64,000 nucleotides of DNA, from positions 62,001-126,000 of the forward strand of contig NZ_AWNH01000036.1 of NCBI RefSeq assembly GCF_000482245.1, in the 5' to 3' direction. The stretch is from Leptolyngbya sp. Heron Island J (lineage in GTDB: Bacteria; Cyanobacteriota; Cyanobacteriia; Phormidesmidales; Phormidesmidaceae). Below are positions 25,759 to 34,890 of the stretch, piece by piece. The first letter of the stretch is position 1; every line of letters starts with the position of its first letter. The position numbers were made by a program, and so were the translations under genes. The notes below the pieces were generated by a model. It was not told the DNA's origin, did no database searches, and was given only the letters and a program-made list of their open reading frames with translations.

Positions 25759-25780
25759 TTTGAGGCCAGATTGCCTCAAA
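25759..25780. repeat. Inverted repeat TTTGAGGC / GCCTCAAA
   Basis: TTTGAGGC (25759-25766) and GCCTCAAA (25773-25780) are perfect complements around a 6-nt loop. No T run follows on either strand in the right place for a strong terminator, so a regulatory or dispersed-repeat role is as likely. Confidence 0.55.
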
Positions 25781-25813
25781 AAACCGCGCATAGGCACAAT
25801 GATTACATAAACT

Positions 25814-25847
25814 AAACTATATGGTTCTTAATAAAACCATATAGTTT
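25814..25847. repeat. 13-bp perfect AT-rich inverted repeat
   Basis: AAACTATATGGTT (25814-25826) and AACCATATAGTTT (25835-25847) are exact complements around an 8-nt loop. It lies about 150 bp before the small membrane protein at 25996 and could be an operator. A terminator role is weak because the stem is AT-rich and no T tract follows. Confidence 0.6.
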
Positions 25848-25995
25848 TAACTATGGTCTAGATTTGGCTAACTCAAAGCTGTGACCCTGTTTCTGAATAC
25901 GCTACACCCAACACACAGGTGAATTTTGAAGGTGTTCCGTGCGATACAGGCATTGGCCTGTTAGCGATACACATGATAGGCATGGAGTGGAAATC

Positions 25996-26235
25996 ATGAA
26001 TAAGTTTGAACAGTCGCAACCCAAACTGGATGCTGATGAAGGCTGGGTCGTGCAGGTATATGGCAGTAACCGCCGCTTGCTCTGTGTCTTAGAGCCTTCC
26101 CACGGCTGGATTTTTCTGGCTGGCTGTTGCGTGGGCTTGTTGCTATCAGTCATTTGGATCAACGCAGCACGCTACAGCTCTCCGGTGGAAGCACCAACCA
26201 CCCCAACTGAAGCGCCGGCATTGCAGGTAGATTAG
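25996..26235 (+). CDS. Small single-pass membrane protein, unknown
   Basis: A 79-residue protein. I take ATG 25996 because GGAG lies about 8 nt upstream; an ATG-like start further up at 25939 lacks one. The N-terminal half is soluble and charged (MNKFEQSQPKLDADEGWVVQ, then VYGSNRRLLCVLEPSHGW), followed by one transmembrane helix (about residues 36-56, IFLAGCCVGLLLSVIWI) and a short Pro/Thr-rich tail. I do not recognise the family. It is located between the DUF4278 gene and the sbtA region and appears to be monocistronic. Confidence 0.6.
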   Translation: MNKFEQSQPKLDADEGWVVQVYGSNRRLLCVLEPSHGWIFLAGCCVGLLLSVIWINAARYSSPVEAPTTPTEAPALQVD

Positions 26236-26856
26236 GACACCATCCTGTGAAGGCGTTTTTTCTCTCACTAGTGTGCGGTACAACAGCGTGCTGCTAACCC
26301 GTACAGGTTAGGGAGAGATGATATCTCCGCGACAGGATTGTTGCTTAGCGATCGCAGTTGGTCAACGGTTCTAACGGCGTTAAGTCTTCCATTACCAAAG
26401 GCAAAGAGACTGTGCAACTGAGTCAGGCTCGACAGTAGTTGCAGGCCACGGATGGAGAAAAATTTGCGATAGCCAGCGCGGGCCTGGCAGTTCCGCAATT
26501 TACATTAACCAAAGCAATACAGAATCTCTGAAATCATAAGTTTTCCTTTTAATTCTGATTTAGCATTGCTTCGCTAATTCGTGGTAAGCGCCGAAAAATG
26601 GAGCACGTTTCAAGATAGACTTAAGCATATAGAGATTTGAATTTTAATAGATTCTTCTCTATGGAAGGTGCTGCAGGACAGCGTCACATTCCAACACTGT
26701 TCAGAGAACGGCCACCTCTGAACACTCTGTCGACAGGTTTTCGCGTAACACCTGTGCTGTAGGAGTGAAACGCTTCGCCCCTATTTTCTTCGACTCTTGA
26801 TTCTTAACTTGTTGCAATACCACTCCTCTGCAAATGAGGAGGTGGAAGGAGGTACG
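26236..26856. other. Non-coding region upstream of the sbtA locus
   Basis: No convincing gene. A - strand open run (26268-26498) carries FGNGRLNAVRTVDQLRSLS, faintly like a peptidase C-terminus, but has no start signal or conserved length. Near 26625-26665 ATAGAGA and TCTCTAT form an imperfect inverted repeat 20-odd bp apart, a possible binding site for a carbon-responsive regulator of sbtA. The sbtA promoter should lie here. Confidence 0.4.
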
Positions 26857-27116
26857 ATGGCAAATTTCTCTCCCATGACTCGTCGGAACTTTCCATGCAC
26901 CGCAAGGGCTGCCACAGTCGGCTATATCTTCATCTCTGGTTGGCCGTGTTTCCTACAGTCTGGATCTGGTTTGCGACTTTGGGGGTGAGTGCGATGGCGT
27001 TTAACCTGAATGGTTTTAACTTTAATCACTCGGTGCTGGATGCTTTGGGTTGTCCGGTGCTGACCTATTCTGATCAAGGAGGAATTACAACGTGGATTTT
27101 TTGTCCGGTTTCTTGA
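26857..27116 (+). pseudogene. D1 (PsbA)-like fragment joined to the sbtA start
   Basis: The frame beginning at 26895 contains, in residues 8-60, a stretch like helix E and the following loop of photosystem II protein D1: [19 protein letters not shown], then [19 protein letters not shown]. From memory the D1 equivalents are LHFFLAAWPVVGIWFTALG and [19 protein letters not shown], so the match is clear and even includes the iron-ligand His position. A perfect AAGGAGG ribosome-binding site precedes ATG 26857, but that ATG is in a different frame ([13 protein letters not shown]); a -1 shift would join them. The D1-like frame ends at 27116, 25 nt inside sbtA. No other part of psbA is present. It is either a gene fragment or a small leader peptide. 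Confidence 0.7.
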
Positions 27117-28204
27117 TGCGCTTTCTAGCGCAGTTGCAGTCCCCGACGCTCGGCTTTCTAATTGGTGGCATGGTCGTTGCCTCCCTTGGTAGCCGACTGG
27201 CAATTCCAGATGCGGCCTATAAGTTCATCGTCTTCATGCTGCTCATGAAAGTCGGCCTGACCGGTGGCCAGGAGATCCGCAATGCCAATCTGGTGGATAT
27301 GCTGGTACCCGCGGTGTTCGCTGTAGCCATAGGGATCATTATTGTGTTCATCGGGCGCCACACGTTGTGCAAGCTGCCGAACGTCAAAACCGAGGATGGC
27401 ATTGCGACCGCGGGCTTGTTCGGTGCCGTAAGTGGCTCTACCTTCGCCGCTGGCCTAACGCTACTGGAAACGGATGGCATCCCATACGAGGCTTGGACTG
27501 CCGCCCTCTATCCCTTTATGGATATCCCAGCGCTCGTGACTGCGATCGTCTTGGCCAGCATTTATACCAGCAAGCAGCGCGCCGCCGCAGACGAGGCTCT
27601 TGGCAAAGAGGAGTATCTCAGCAAGGAGGAGTATCTCGGCAACCAGGGCGGTGGTACCGCAGTCGCGTATCGCAGTAAGCCGCAGGGTGGTACCTCAAGC
27701 AATCGGGTCAGAATATGGCCTATCGTCAAGGAAAGCCTCCAGGGCTCTGCCCTATCGGCACTGCTGCTCGGCATCGCTCTAGGCTTGCTAACCCAGCCGG
27801 AAAGGGTCTATGACACCTTCTTCGATCCCCTCTTCCGCGGCCTGCTTTCGGTACTGATGCTGGTAATGGGTATGGAAGCCGCCGCCAGACTTGGTGAGCT
27901 GCGTAAAGTGGCCCAGTGGTACACCCTATATGCCTTGATAGCGCCGTTGCTACATGGGCTCATCGCCTTCGGTTTCGGCATGATTGCCCACGTCACCACG
28001 GGATTCAGCCTTGGCGGCGTCGTGGTCCTGGCCGTCATCGCCGCTTCCAGTTCAGACATCTCAGGGCCGCCCACGTTACGAGCCGGTATCCCAGCGGCCA
28101 ATCCCTCCGCCTACATTGGCTCGTCCACAGCCATCGGCACGCCGGTTGCGATTGCCTTGGGAATACCGCTTTTCATCGCGCTCGCTCAGGCGCTGGGTGG
28201 CTGA
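27092..28204 (+). CDS. sbtA: Sodium-dependent bicarbonate transporter SbtA
   Basis: SbtA is the high-affinity Na+/HCO3- symporter of the cyanobacterial carbon-concentrating mechanism, in the plasma membrane. The 370-residue length and about 10 membrane helices in two inverted repeats are typical. Seen: [20 protein letters not shown] and [20 protein letters not shown] in the first repeat, and [20 protein letters not shown] with [20 protein letters not shown] in the second; these contain the substrate-site serines. The central cytoplasmic loop carries a short duplication, [11 protein letters not shown]. The start is GTG at 27092, 9 nt after a perfect AAGGAGG that lies inside the D1-like fragment. 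sbtB follows 123 bp later. Confidence 0.97.
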   Translation: MDFLSGFLMRFLAQLQSPTLGFLIGGMVVASLGSRLAIPDAAYKFIVFMLLMKVGLTGGQEIRNANLVDMLVPAVFAVAIGIIIVFIGRHTLCKLPNVKTEDGIATAGLFGAVSGSTFAAGLTLLETDGIPYEAWTAALYPFMDIPALVTAIVLASIYTSKQRAAADEALGKEEYLSKEEYLGNQGGGTAVAYRSKPQGGTSSNRVRIWPIVKESLQGSALSALLLGIALGLLTQPERVYDTFFDPLFRGLLSVLMLVMGMEAAARLGELRKVAQWYTLYALIAPLLHGLIAFGFGMIAHVTTGFSLGGVVVLAVIAASSSDISGPPTLRAGIPAANPSAYIGSSTAIGTPVAIALGIPLFIALAQALGG

Positions 28205-28294
28205 TTTTGGACCGCGGTCTGCCGGTGCTCCCCTGGCCCGGCGACCAACGCGGCGGCTAGATCAGCGCTGCCGTTTTCCTCAGTTTCTATGTAG

Positions 28295-28645
<351 letters not shown>

Positions 28646-28670
28646 CTTAAAATCCAGTTGATTAAACTAG

Positions 28671-28699
28671 AAAAGCCGGGGTTATGCCCCGGCTTTTTT
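28671..28699 (+). terminator. Rho-independent terminator after sbtB
   Basis: AAGCCGGGG and CCCCGGCTT form a GC-rich stem around TTATG (28673-28695), followed by a T run to 28699. It lies 26 bp after the sbtB stop and ends the sbtAB unit. Confidence 0.9.
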
Positions 28700-28763
28700 G
28701 ATGGCTGTGCTTTTACGTATGTATGTTAGGTTTTGTGCCTCAACCCAATCTACAGATATACCA

Positions 28764-29573
28764 ATGCATCAAGCTATTCCTCCACATCGCTTCTATCCCT
28801 ATCTCACCTGGCAAGATATCGCCACCATGCCCCATAAGGACCAGGTGGTGATTATTCAACCGATAGGGGCAATTGAGCAACATGGACCTCATCTACCAAT
28901 TGCAGTGGACACAGCCTTGGGATTAGCCATCATTGGCCGTGCCCTAGAACAGTTATCCCCATCAATTCCAGCCTATTGCTTGCCGCCCCTGTGCTATGGC
29001 AAATCCAATGAACATTGGGGTTTTCCTGGCACAATTAGTCTGTCCGCCTCTACATTGATGGCTGTGCTCAATGATGTGGCCGACAGTATCTATCAAGCTG
29101 GCTTTCGCAAATTGATTCTGCTTAATTCCCATGGCGGGCAGCCGCAGGTGCTTGAGATTGTGGCCCGTGATATCCACCAGCGTCAGCCCGATTTTTGGGT
29201 ATTTCCCCACTTTGTCTGGCGGGTTCCCCACGAAGTAGGTGATTTGCTGAGCCCCCAGGAACGTCAGGAGGGTATCCACGCCGGGGACGCTGAGACAAGT
29301 CTAATGTTGGCGATTTTGCCCGATCAGGTTCACATGGAGCGAGCTGTCAAAGAATATCCGCCCAAACCTGACCAGACAAGCCTCTTAAGTCTGGAGGGTG
29401 CACTGCCCTTTAGCTGGACCACCCGCGATATATCTAAGAGTGGCGTTGTCGGTGATGCCACGGTGGCCACTGCGGACAAGGGTCAAAAGATATTGGCAGA
29501 TGTCGCAGCGGGTTGGGTAACGGTTTTGGAAGAAATTTATCGGTTCGAACCACCTGAGCGCTGGCGGGATTAA
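28764..29573 (+). CDS. Creatininase-family amidohydrolase
   Basis: A 269-residue protein from ATG 28764; an upstream in-frame ATG at 28698 lies inside the T run of the sbtB terminator and is unlikely. Metal-binding and catalytic motifs of the creatininase superfamily are present: PIGAIEQHGPHLPIAVDTAL, LNSHGGQPQVLEI and EGIHAGDAETSLMLAILP. Superfamily members hydrolyse cyclic or linear amide bonds (creatinine, formamidopyrimidines, mycofactocin precursors). The actual substrate here is not deducible. The next gene, a ROK kinase, follows by 58 bp on the same strand. Confidence 0.88.
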   Translation: MHQAIPPHRFYPYLTWQDIATMPHKDQVVIIQPIGAIEQHGPHLPIAVDTALGLAIIGRALEQLSPSIPAYCLPPLCYGKSNEHWGFPGTISLSASTLMAVLNDVADSIYQAGFRKLILLNSHGGQPQVLEIVARDIHQRQPDFWVFPHFVWRVPHEVGDLLSPQERQEGIHAGDAETSLMLAILPDQVHMERAVKEYPPKPDQTSLLSLEGALPFSWTTRDISKSGVVGDATVATADKGQKILADVAAGWVTVLEEIYRFEPPERWRD

Positions 29574-29631
29574 TCGGGGGGCAGAATAGGAGACACCTTT
29601 GCATCGTTTTCACATGACTCAAGGAGTTTCC

Positions 29632-30381
29632 ATGCTGACCGCCAAACAACCTGCCGCTGACCAGCCAACCCCTGAGACTACTGATCCAAAATCCGTAACG
29701 ACTCTGGCCATTGATATTGGAGGTAGCGGGACCAAAGCCATCTTGCTAGACGCAGCCGGAACCCCCCTGGGCGAACGGTCGCGGCTCAAAACGCCATCTC
29801 CGGCCACCCCTAAAGCCGTGATGGATACGATCGCAAAATTAGTCACCGATCAGCCCGCCTTTGATCGGGTTTCTGTGGGATTTCCGGGAGTTGTACGCCA
29901 TGGTATTACCCATACAGCGGTTAATCTTGACAAAGCCTGGGTCGGCTATCCTCTAGCAGAAAAATTAAGTCAGCGACTCCAGCGTCCGGTCAAAGTAGCT
30001 AATGATGCTGATATTCAAGGCTACGGAGCAATTTCAGGCAGTGGGGTAGAGCTAGTCCTGACCCTGGGAACAGGATTTGGGTCAGCCTTGTTTGTCAATG
30101 GTCACCTGGTGCCCAATTTGGAAATGGCCCACCATCGCTTTCGTAAAACAGAGTCCTATGAAGAGCAGTTGGGACGGGTGGCGCTTGAGAAAGTGGGTAA
30201 GGAAAAATGGAATCGCCGTTTGCAAAAGGCCATAGAAGCGCTTGAGCATTTATTTAACTACGATCGGCTCTACATTGGTGGCGGGGAAGCCAAGCAAATT
30301 ACCTTCAAGCTACCGGCCAATGCGACGATTGTGCCAAACGTATTGGGGTTATTGGGAGGTATTGCCCTGTGGCAAGACTAG
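29632..30381 (+). CDS. ROK-family polyphosphate glucokinase-like kinase
   Basis: A 249-residue sugar kinase from ATG 29632, which has AAGGAG 6 nt upstream. Seen: phosphate-1 motif AIDIGGSGTKAILLD, GFPGVVRHGITHTAVNLDKA, the adenosine-side VANDADIQGYGAISG, LTLGTGFGSALFVNG and the ROK signature segment LEMAHHRFRKTESYEEQLG. The HHxFRK and YEEQLG pattern is that of polyphosphate-dependent glucokinases, which phosphorylate glucose from polyphosphate and/or ATP. The usual ROK zinc-binding Cys cluster is absent, as in that subgroup. It probably provides glucose-6-phosphate from internal glucose. It lies 58 bp after the creatininase-like gene. Confidence 0.85.
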   Translation: MLTAKQPAADQPTPETTDPKSVTTLAIDIGGSGTKAILLDAAGTPLGERSRLKTPSPATPKAVMDTIAKLVTDQPAFDRVSVGFPGVVRHGITHTAVNLDKAWVGYPLAEKLSQRLQRPVKVANDADIQGYGAISGSGVELVLTLGTGFGSALFVNGHLVPNLEMAHHRFRKTESYEEQLGRVALEKVGKEKWNRRLQKAIEALEHLFNYDRLYIGGGEAKQITFKLPANATIVPNVLGLLGGIALWQD

Positions 30382-30573
30382 AAACAGTTTGAGCGTTCTC
30401 ATCCATTCAGGCCATCAATTCGATTTAATAGAAGGGGGATATTCCTGCTGTCTCAATATGGGCCAGCGGGCATTATGTATCAGAAAGTTTTGAACTTTGG
30501 TTTGCACTCAGTTAACGCTTAAGGTTCATCACTGACACTATTTTGATTTTTAATTACTGACCAACTAATTCAT

Positions 30574-32091
30574 ATGACTGGCCAGGTAAAGGACTCATCG
30601 GGAGAACACCATCCGCTTTTTGGGGGTCCGACCATTGCTCTATTTTTTGCCATTTGTCTCATCTATTTGGCCTTTCTAAAACCCGGCATTTGGGGGGTGG
30701 ACGGCAATGACATGCTGCACATGTCCCAATCCTTGATTGCCAAAGGTAATTTTTCGATTCCTGCTGGAGCGGGAGGTATTCAGGGGCCTGATGGCCAGTT
30801 TTACTCAATTCGCTATCCGCTGCTGCCGATATTCGCGGTGCCATTTGTTTGGCTGGGTACGACCATCGGTGATCTGCTAAACCTGCCGGTGCGGTACACG
30901 GCAGCCAGCTTTGGGCTGGTGCTCAATATTCTGCTGACAGCGGCTACGGCCATGTTGGTCTATGGTTTGACTCTTGAACTGGGAGGGCAGCGTCGCGGAG
31001 CCTTGATGGCGGTGATTGGCTATGGCTTTGGCACAACAGCGATGGTTTATGCCCGTGAGTTCTTTGCCGAACCGCTGTTAGCGTTTATCATCACGCTGGC
31101 CCTATACCTGGCCTTTGGTACCTCTCGCTGGGCGCATTGGACAGCGGGTTTACTGGTAGCGTTGGCCATTGCTACCAAACCCGCTGGTATTTTATTAGGG
31201 CCGGTGCTGGCGCTATATTTCTTACTCCGTCGCTGCAGCTGGGACCGAATTTTGGCCCCCTGTATTGGCACCGTTGTTGGTGTCGGTCTTTACTTGGGCT
31301 ACAACTACATTCGGTTTGGCAGCTTTCTTAAATCGGGGCAGGATACGTCGCAGCTGGGCACCGATGGATTTTTGATGCGGGCCTTGGGGCAGTTGATTAG
31401 CCCTGGTAGCGGTGGCGGTTTATTTTGGTACTGCCCGCCGACTATTTTGGCTCTGGTTGGGCTCTGGGTGCTATGGCAGCGGCGTCAGCTAGAATTTGTG
31501 GCAATTTTTGGGATTGTGGCTAGCTTCTGGCTACTGCACAGCGGCTGGGATTTTAATGGTTGGAACTGGGGACCCCGGTTTTTAGTGCCGATTCTGCCGG
31601 CATTGATGGTCACCGTGGGGCTGCTGGGTAAACGCTGGCGGATACCGTTAATTGTGCTGATTACCCTGGGCTTTTTGGCCAATGCCCCCACACTGCTGAC
31701 CTACTACCAACGGTACTTTGCTGAGGTGTCTGACCAGAGTATGGCCTTGCTGATGCAAACCGTGTCTTTGTGGAGTGAGCCTTCCCAAGCGCCTATTTTT
31801 AATGTGTGGGCTGCAGCTGGGCGACAGTTGACGGATGCTTTTAATACTCCTGTTCAGGAGATTATTAGCAATGTTGGTGAACCGCCACCCAGAGGAGAGT
31901 TTACTAAAGCTGAATTGCTCAGGATTGTGGCGGTCTGGTGGTGGTTTTTGCCAGCCGTGGGCATTCCTATTTGGGTTGGAGTTGCGATCGCAGCCACCAT
32001 GGTTAGCATTGGCATATGGCTCTTTCGCCTCAGCTGGCTGATCGGATTAAAGCCACCCCTCAAACTAAAATCAAGCCATATTCCCTTCTAG
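30574..32091 (+). CDS. GT-C (ArnT/PMT-like) membrane glycosyltransferase
   Basis: A 505-residue protein with about 11-12 membrane helices of the GT39/GT83-like fold, which takes a sugar from a polyprenyl-phosphate donor. Seen: an early loop GIWGVDGNDMLHMSQSLIAK carrying Asp/Glu-type residues where these enzymes have their catalytic Asp, the IRYPLLPIFAVPFVWLG segment, AREFFAEPLLAFIITLALYL, and a KPAGILLGPVLAL loop. The family fit is by topology and pattern, not by a strict motif. It heads a + strand cluster with a DPM-like GT2 gene 23 bp downstream that would make its polyprenyl-phosphate sugar donor. Acceptor unknown. Confidence 0.75.
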   Translation: MTGQVKDSSGEHHPLFGGPTIALFFAICLIYLAFLKPGIWGVDGNDMLHMSQSLIAKGNFSIPAGAGGIQGPDGQFYSIRYPLLPIFAVPFVWLGTTIGDLLNLPVRYTAASFGLVLNILLTAATAMLVYGLTLELGGQRRGALMAVIGYGFGTTAMVYAREFFAEPLLAFIITLALYLAFGTSRWAHWTAGLLVALAIATKPAGILLGPVLALYFLLRRCSWDRILAPCIGTVVGVGLYLGYNYIRFGSFLKSGQDTSQLGTDGFLMRALGQLISPGSGGGLFWYCPPTILALVGLWVLWQRRQLEFVAIFGIVASFWLLHSGWDFNGWNWGPRFLVPILPALMVTVGLLGKRWRIPLIVLITLGFLANAPTLLTYYQRYFAEVSDQSMALLMQTVSLWSEPSQAPIFNVWAAAGRQLTDAFNTPVQEIISNVGEPPPRGEFTKAELLRIVAVWWWFLPAVGIPIWVGVAIAATMVSIGIWLFRLSWLIGLKPPLKLKSSHIPF

Positions 32092-32114
32092 GCGAACATC
32101 ACAGGCATCTTCCT

Positions 32115-33098
32115 ATGAAACTGATTATTCAAATTCCTTGTTACAACGAAGAAAACACCCTGGGAGTCACCCTGTCAGAATTGCCCCGTCAGGTCCCTGG
32201 GGTGGACCAGGTAGAGTGGTTGATTATCAACGACGGCAGTATCGACCGCACAGTTGATGTGGCCAAGGAATGGGGCGTCAACCACATCGTCAGTTTTGAC
32301 CATAACCAGGGGCTGGCTCGCGGATTTATGGCTGGGTTAGATGCGTGTCTGAAAGCTGGAGCTGACATCATTGTCAATACCGATGCTGACAATCAGTACT
32401 GTGCTGCCGACATTCCCAAGCTGATTGAGCCCATTATTCACGGCGATGCGGAAATCGTGGTCGGCGAACGCCCGATCATGGAAATTCAGCATTTTTCGCC
32501 CATTAAAAAAGTGCTGCAGCGCCTGGGCAGCTGGGCCGTGAGGGTCGCCAGCAATACCCCCGTCGCCGATGCCCCCAGCGGGTTCCGCGCCATCAGCCGC
32601 AATGCGGCCATGCAGCTCAACGTATTTAACGAATACACCTACACCCTCGAAACCATCATTCAGGCCGGCCAAAAGGGCATGGCGGTGACGTCGGTACCCA
32701 TTCGCACCAATGGTTACCTCCGGCCTTCCCGTCTGGTTAAAAGCATTGCCTCCTATGTGCAGCGGTCCTTATTTACGATTCTGCGCATTTTTATCACCTA
32801 TCGCCCCCTGTCGTTTTTTACGATTCTGGGAGCCATTCCCTTTGGCCTTGGCTTTTTGCTGGGTTTGCGCTGGCTGTGGCTGTTTTTTACCACCTTTGAT
32901 CAGACCGGTCGCAGCCATGTTCCTAGCTTAATCTTGTCGGCCATGCTGATTCTGATCGGTGTCCAATGCTGGATCTTTGGCCTGATTGCCGATTTGATGT
33001 CCGCTAACCGCAAGCTGCTAGAAGATATTCAGCTGCGGCTGCGGCGTTCAGAGATTGAGGAACATATGGTCAAAAATCGGCAGAAGGAGGTGAGGTGA
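32115..33098 (+). CDS. Polyprenyl-phosphate glycosyltransferase, GT2 (DPM/GtrB-like)
   Basis: A 327-residue inverting glycosyltransferase. The ATG at 32115 opens directly with IIQIPCYNEENTLGVTLSEL, the normal GT2 start, so a longer frame from 32016 that overlaps the previous gene is rejected. Seen: the nucleotide-binding IINDGS, the D-x-D motif NTDADNQY (about residue 94-101), the acceptor segment APSGFRAISRNAAM, a cytosolic amphipathic region, then two C-terminal transmembrane helices (about 238-262 and 275-297). This architecture transfers a nucleotide sugar onto a polyprenyl phosphate. It fits as the donor-maker for the GT-C enzyme encoded 23 bp upstream. Confidence 0.9.
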   Translation: MKLIIQIPCYNEENTLGVTLSELPRQVPGVDQVEWLIINDGSIDRTVDVAKEWGVNHIVSFDHNQGLARGFMAGLDACLKAGADIIVNTDADNQYCAADIPKLIEPIIHGDAEIVVGERPIMEIQHFSPIKKVLQRLGSWAVRVASNTPVADAPSGFRAISRNAAMQLNVFNEYTYTLETIIQAGQKGMAVTSVPIRTNGYLRPSRLVKSIASYVQRSLFTILRIFITYRPLSFFTILGAIPFGLGFLLGLRWLWLFFTTFDQTGRSHVPSLILSAMLILIGVQCWIFGLIADLMSANRKLLEDIQLRLRRSEIEEHMVKNRQKEVR

Positions 33099-33219
33099 TC
33101 TTAAGTTATGACCTCCCGTGCTAGGGGGATGCCTGAGCCGGGACTGCCGTTCTCATACCTAGATGGGGGGTGTTTCTCAACCGCAACTAGCTTTTCTACT
33201 AATATTCTCTACTAACTAT

Positions 33220-34818
33220 ATGAAAGATTTATTTGCAAGCGCGGCCCTGGCTGAAATTCCTAAAATTCTGACGCTGCAGGACCGTAATCCCCATAGCCCC
33301 AACTATGGCTGTTTTGACCGTAACTATTGGCAATATAAGATCATCGATTTTCCCAGCGGTATGTCCCAGGAGTTTGTATGGCCCCTGGCCCTGGTCTACG
33401 ATATGCCGCTACCGCATAATCCCTACTATCAGCAGCCTAATATCAAGGCCTGGGTGGAAGCTGGCATTATGTTTGCCGCCAAAAGTGCCCACCCCGATGG
33501 CTCCTGTGATGATTATTTTCCCTTTGAGCGAGCTGGTGGAGCAGCGGCATTTTCGCTACTGGCCTGTTTGGAAAGCTATCGGTTGCTGAAGCTGAATAAT
33601 CCTCAGGCCCTCAGTTTTTTTGAAACACGGGCGGATTGGCTGGCCCATCACCAGGAAAGTGGACGGCTGACCAACCATCAGGCGCTAATTGTGCTGTGTT
33701 TAGAACTAGCATCGCGGGTGCTCAATACGCAAAAGTGGCAGTCTGCCATTCAGCAACGGCTGGAACAGGTGCTCTCCTGGCAGGATTCAGAGGGCTGGTT
33801 CCAGGAGTATGAGGGCTGCGATCCGGGCTATCACACCCTGACGATTGCCTGTTTGGCGCGGGTGTATGACCTGGGCGATCGCATCAATGAACGGTTACGA
33901 GATGCGATCGCAAATGGTGTGCGTCTGGCCAGCCACTTTGTCCATCCCGACGGTTCCTATGGAGGCGAATACACCAGTCGCAACACCTACAACTATTTTC
34001 CCCACGGCTTTGAGTTAGTGGGCCGCTGGATGCCCGAAGCCTTGAGCATCAACGACCGTTTTCTCAAAGGGTTACAAAACGGTCGGGGTTCCTGCTACGC
34101 CGATGACCACATTGTTGGGCATCACACCTGGAACTATCTACTCACCTGGAAAGACTTTGTAGACGTTCGGCCACCCACCCAGCCACCCCAATCAGGACGG
34201 GTCTGGTTTCCCAATGCTCGCATTTTGATTGACCAGCGAGTAGATACAAAACTCTATCTGGCCCTCAATAAAGGCGGTGCCTTTAAATTCTTTCGCAACA
34301 ACCAGCTAGTGCTGTCCGACACCCAGTTTTCATTACAGGTGAAAGACAGCGGCAAGGTCAAAAATGCGGTGGGTCATTTGGTAGGCGACTACCAATACGA
34401 TATTCAAGACAGCCAAATTATTATTGAAGGCCCCCTAGGCTGGGCTAAACAAAAGCAAATGACCCCCTTAAATCTGATGATTCTGCGGGTGGTGATGCTG
34501 AGCGTGGGCCGATTTTTCCCAAATCTGATCCGCAAGCTGTTACAAAAAATGCTGATCACCGGCAAAAATGATGCCCCCTTCAGATTTCAGCGGACTTTTC
34601 AATGGCAAGATGGCCACTGGATGCTGACAGATCAACTGATGGCCACCAGCGGGTGGAACAATGTGCTGACCGCTGGTATCGGTAGTGACCAGACCTCCAT
34701 CTATGTCGTCATGAGCCGGACATTTCAGCCAGGGCAGCTGCAGCCCTGGAAAGACCTAACCAATGAGGTGCATGCTCTCTCTGCCGCTCAACCTCTCCAG
34801 GTAGAACGGCGATTGTAA
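33220..34818 (+). CDS. Alpha/alpha-toroid protein, possible polysaccharide lyase/hydrolase
   Basis: A 532-residue protein from ATG 33220, without a signal peptide. The first about 340 residues look like an alpha/alpha toroid of the kind seen in heparinases, glycoside hydrolases and terpene cyclases: SAHPDGSCDDYFPFERAGGA, WQDSEGWFQEYEGCDPGYHT and HPDGSYGGEYTSRNTYNYFP, the last with conserved Arg/Asn/Tyr. The final about 190 residues are beta-rich and contain WFPNARILIDQRVDTKLYLA and GNNDA-like polar turns, resembling a heparinase II/III-type beta domain. I cannot name a substrate. The position between glycosyltransferases and a flippase-like gene suggests a role in trimming or modifying the same surface glycan. 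Confidence 0.6.
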   Translation: MKDLFASAALAEIPKILTLQDRNPHSPNYGCFDRNYWQYKIIDFPSGMSQEFVWPLALVYDMPLPHNPYYQQPNIKAWVEAGIMFAAKSAHPDGSCDDYFPFERAGGAAAFSLLACLESYRLLKLNNPQALSFFETRADWLAHHQESGRLTNHQALIVLCLELASRVLNTQKWQSAIQQRLEQVLSWQDSEGWFQEYEGCDPGYHTLTIACLARVYDLGDRINERLRDAIANGVRLASHFVHPDGSYGGEYTSRNTYNYFPHGFELVGRWMPEALSINDRFLKGLQNGRGSCYADDHIVGHHTWNYLLTWKDFVDVRPPTQPPQSGRVWFPNARILIDQRVDTKLYLALNKGGAFKFFRNNQLVLSDTQFSLQVKDSGKVKNAVGHLVGDYQYDIQDSQIIIEGPLGWAKQKQMTPLNLMILRVVMLSVGRFFPNLIRKLLQKMLITGKNDAPFRFQRTFQWQDGHWMLTDQLMATSGWNNVLTAGIGSDQTSIYVVMSRTFQPGQLQPWKDLTNEVHALSAAQPLQVERRL

Positions 34819-34890
34819 ATCGGTTGCGATGGGCACCCACAAGGGGAGCCCCTACGGAATTCCCCCTTATTCCCTATTCCCTATTCCCGA

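Larger units (their letters stand above)
25364..25995. other. Long gap with promoter and two inverted repeats
   Basis: No gene is supported in these roughly 630 bases. They hold the leader and promoter of the DUF4278 gene and two inverted repeats described separately (25759-25780 and 25814-25847). The rest shows no recognisable element. Confidence 0.5.

Noticed and set aside
26268-26498. - strand open run with FGNGRLNAVRTVDQLRSLS
   Set aside because: No ribosome-binding site, no recognisable domain and atypical Cys-rich ends; left as non-coding.
32016-32114. Longer start for the GT2 gene overlapping the previous gene
   Set aside because: The family starts directly at the KLIIQIPCYNEE segment encoded from 32115; the extension is a shadow of the upstream gene.
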